A DNA stretch of 64,000 nucleotides, taken from contig JBKBPL010000004.1 in the NCBI GenBank assembly GCA_046293075.1, forward strand, positions 62,001 to 126,000. The letters run 5' to 3'. The notes under the pieces are model-generated. The model was not told where the DNA came from and did no database searches. It saw nothing but the letters and a program-made list of their open reading frames with translations. The translations under genes and the position numbers were made by a program. This stretch comes from Ga0077530 sp046293075. GTDB taxonomy: Bacteria > Pseudomonadota > Alphaproteobacteria > Rhizobiales > Hyphomicrobiaceae. This document shows, one piece after another, positions 62,451-64,000 of the stretch; within the stretch, counting starts at the first letter, position 1, and each line of letters opens with the position of its first letter.

Positions 62451-64000
62451 ATGTCTGTTCCTGTCGAAGCCAAGTCCTCCGATGCTGCAAGCGGCCGCGG
62501 TGCCCGGCCAACACCCGCAGCGGCCAAATCCGCGCCGGCCTTTCAGGTCATTCGCCGCAACGGCACGGTAACGCCATTCGATGCACGCAAGATCACCATT
62601 GCACTGACGAAGGCGTTCCTTGCCGTCGAAGGCGGCCGCGCTGCCGCCTCGCGGCGCGTGCACGAGGTCGTCGAGGCACTGACGCAGCAGATCGTGGCCG
62701 CCCTCGCGCGCCGCGGCGATGCTGGCCGCACATTCCACATCGAGGAGATCCAGGACCAGGTTGAGCTGGCCCTCATGCGCGGCGAGCACCACAAGGTCGC
62801 GCGCGCCTACGTCCTCTACCGGGAGGCGCGCGCCAAGCAGCGGGCAGCCGAAAAGGCACCCGCCCCCGCACCGGCGGTTCGCCTCAGCGTGACCAATGCC
62901 GATGGGTCGAAATCCAAGCTCGATGAGCAGCGGCTGATCAGTGTCATCGAGGAAGCCTGTGCCGGCTTGGCGGATGTATCGCCTGAACCGGTCCTGGCCG
63001 AGACACGCCGCAATCTCTATGACGGCATCACAGCCGACGAGCTGGCGCTGGCGCCGATCATGGCGGCGCGGACGCTCATCGAGCAGGAGCCGAACTATGC
63101 CTACGTCAGTGCGCGGTTGCTGCTCGACAAGCTGCGCCGCGAAGCGCTCGGTTACGTGCATGGCCGTGCCGAGCAGGCGACGCAGGCTGAGATGGCAACC
63201 GGCTACGCTGAATACTTCCCAGCTTATGTTGCGGCGGGCATCAAGGCTGAACTGCTCGATCCGGAGCTTGGCCGATTTGACCTTGAGCGCCTCGCCGCCG
63301 CGCTCAAGCCCGAGCGCGACCTGAAATTCCAGTTCCTCGGCCTGCAGACCCTTTACGATCGCTATTTTCTCCACGTGCGTGGCGTGCGCTTCGAGCTGCC
63401 GCAAGCCTTCTTCATGCGCGTGGCCATGGGGCTCGCCATCCGCGAGATCGATCGCGAGGCCCGCGCGATCGAGTTCTATGATCTGATGTCGTCATTCGAC
63501 TTCATGTGTTCGACGCCGACGCTGTTCAACGCCGGGACGACGCATCCGCAGTTGTCGTCGTGCTTCCTCACGACCGTGCCCGACGACCTTGACGGCATCT
63601 TCAAGTCGATCAAGGACAATGCGCTTCTGGCCAAGTACTCGGGCGGTCTCGGCAATGACTGGAGCCGCGTGCGCGGTCTCGGGGCGCATATCAAGGGGAC
63701 GAACGGCCAGAGTCAGGGCGTCGTGCCGTTCCTCAAGGTCGCGAATGATACGGCGATTGCCGTCAACCAGGGCGGCAAGCGCAAGGGTGCGGTGTGCGCG
63801 TACCTGGAAACCTGGCACATCGATATCGAGGAGTTCCTGGATCTGCGCAAGAACACCGGCGACGACCGGCGGCGCACGCACGACATGAACACGGCCAACT
63901 GGGTCCCCGATCTCTTCATGCAGCGCGTTGCGGAGGATGGGTACTGGACGCTCTTTTCGCCCGACGAAACGCCCGATCTGCACGACCTTTATGGACCAGC
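62451..64000 (+). CDS. nrdA: Class I ribonucleoside-diphosphate reductase alpha subunit (partial, 5' end)
   Basis: The first 516 codons of an NrdA that continues past the window. It reduces ribonucleotides to deoxyribonucleotides with a separate NrdB radical subunit. Two ATP-cone domains are visible (FQVIRRNGTVTPFDARKI at about 31-48 and RLSVTNADGSKSKLDEQRL at about 145), then the barrel start with MCSTPTLFNAGTTHPQLSSCFLTTVPDDLDG, where Cys371 is one of the redox pair, and KYSGGLGNDWSRVRGLG. The thiyl-radical Cys lies beyond the edge. The cobalamin riboswitch upstream implies that a B12-dependent NrdJ exists elsewhere in the genome. Confidence 0.93.
   Translation, partial: MSVPVEAKSSDAASGRGARPTPAAAKSAPAFQVIRRNGTVTPFDARKITIALTKAFLAVEGGRAAASRRVHEVVEALTQQIVAALARRGDAGRTFHIEEIQDQVELALMRGEHHKVARAYVLYREARAKQRAAEKAPAPAPAVRLSVTNADGSKSKLDEQRLISVIEEACAGLADVSPEPVLAETRRNLYDGITADELALAPIMAARTLIEQEPNYAYVSARLLLDKLRREALGYVHGRAEQATQAEMATGYAEYFPAYVAAGIKAELLDPELGRFDLERLAAALKPERDLKFQFLGLQTLYDRYFLHVRGVRFELPQAFFMRVAMGLAIREIDREARAIEFYDLMSSFDFMCSTPTLFNAGTTHPQLSSCFLTTVPDDLDGIFKSIKDNALLAKYSGGLGNDWSRVRGLGAHIKGTNGQSQGVVPFLKVANDTAIAVNQGGKRKGAVCAYLETWHIDIEEFLDLRKNTGDDRRRTHDMNTANWVPDLFMQRVAEDGYWTLFSPDETPDLHDLYGP

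Overview
The window is GC-rich, densely coded chromosomal DNA from an alphaproteobacterium. The pointers are an alphaproteobacterial-type ParC, the bpt/ate family gene, the glycerate kinase-DUF1036-pyruvate kinase operon, alphaproteobacterial-style IspG and IleRS, and short intergenic repeats typical of Hyphomicrobiales (Rhizobiales). I would not name an order with confidence. No rRNA, tRNA, CRISPR array, phage or complete insertion sequence was seen.

Layout. 1-6870: patatin/cNMP protein, CoA-transferase, 3-hydroxybutyrate dehydrogenase, argJ (minus) and a lone zinc/manganese-type ABC permease behind a palindromic operator. 6888-9883: ispG, apaG, argE-like. 9896-22366: a long minus-strand catabolic block, read from right to left: two paralogous solute-binding proteins, a Dpp/Opp-type ABC transporter, an orphan molybdenum hydroxylase large subunit, OtnK/OtnC (tetronate-type sugar acid catabolism) and an SDR. 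22522-29219: a GTPase-less EF-G-like protein, parC, and gckA-DUF1036-pyk, which lead glycerate to pyruvate. 29251-36216: cation diffusion facilitator, desaturase, PfkB kinase, TIM-barrel isomerase, transketolase and a small secreted protein. 36245-45841: dienelactone hydrolase, RidA, membrane protein, bpt, holC, a putative PHA-related protein behind a PhaR-like site, lipoprotein, lspA, ileS, and an SDR lacking its catalytic Tyr. 46085-51223: two coupled membrane TPR proteins, an XRE regulator, DUF4846 and a membrane protein.

51313-55815 is the most coherent possible new system. An ECF42-type sigma factor is coupled to a DGPF/YCII protein, and two promoter-like sites with the same architecture (TGTCGA/G-N17-CGTC) sit in front of the sigma operon and of a second operon. 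The second operon encodes two VOC proteins, DUF1428, a MoaD/ThiS-like protein ending in Gly-Gly, and a BNR/sialidase-type beta-propeller.

55966-64000: acyl-CoA dehydrogenase, secreted TPR protein, FAH-family hydrolase, then an AT-richer GT39-like glycosyltransferase next to a decayed ElyC/YdcF-type pseudogene (a probable transferred or remodelled patch), a VOC protein, and a cobalamin riboswitch leading into the class I ribonucleotide reductase alpha subunit, which runs off the end of the window.
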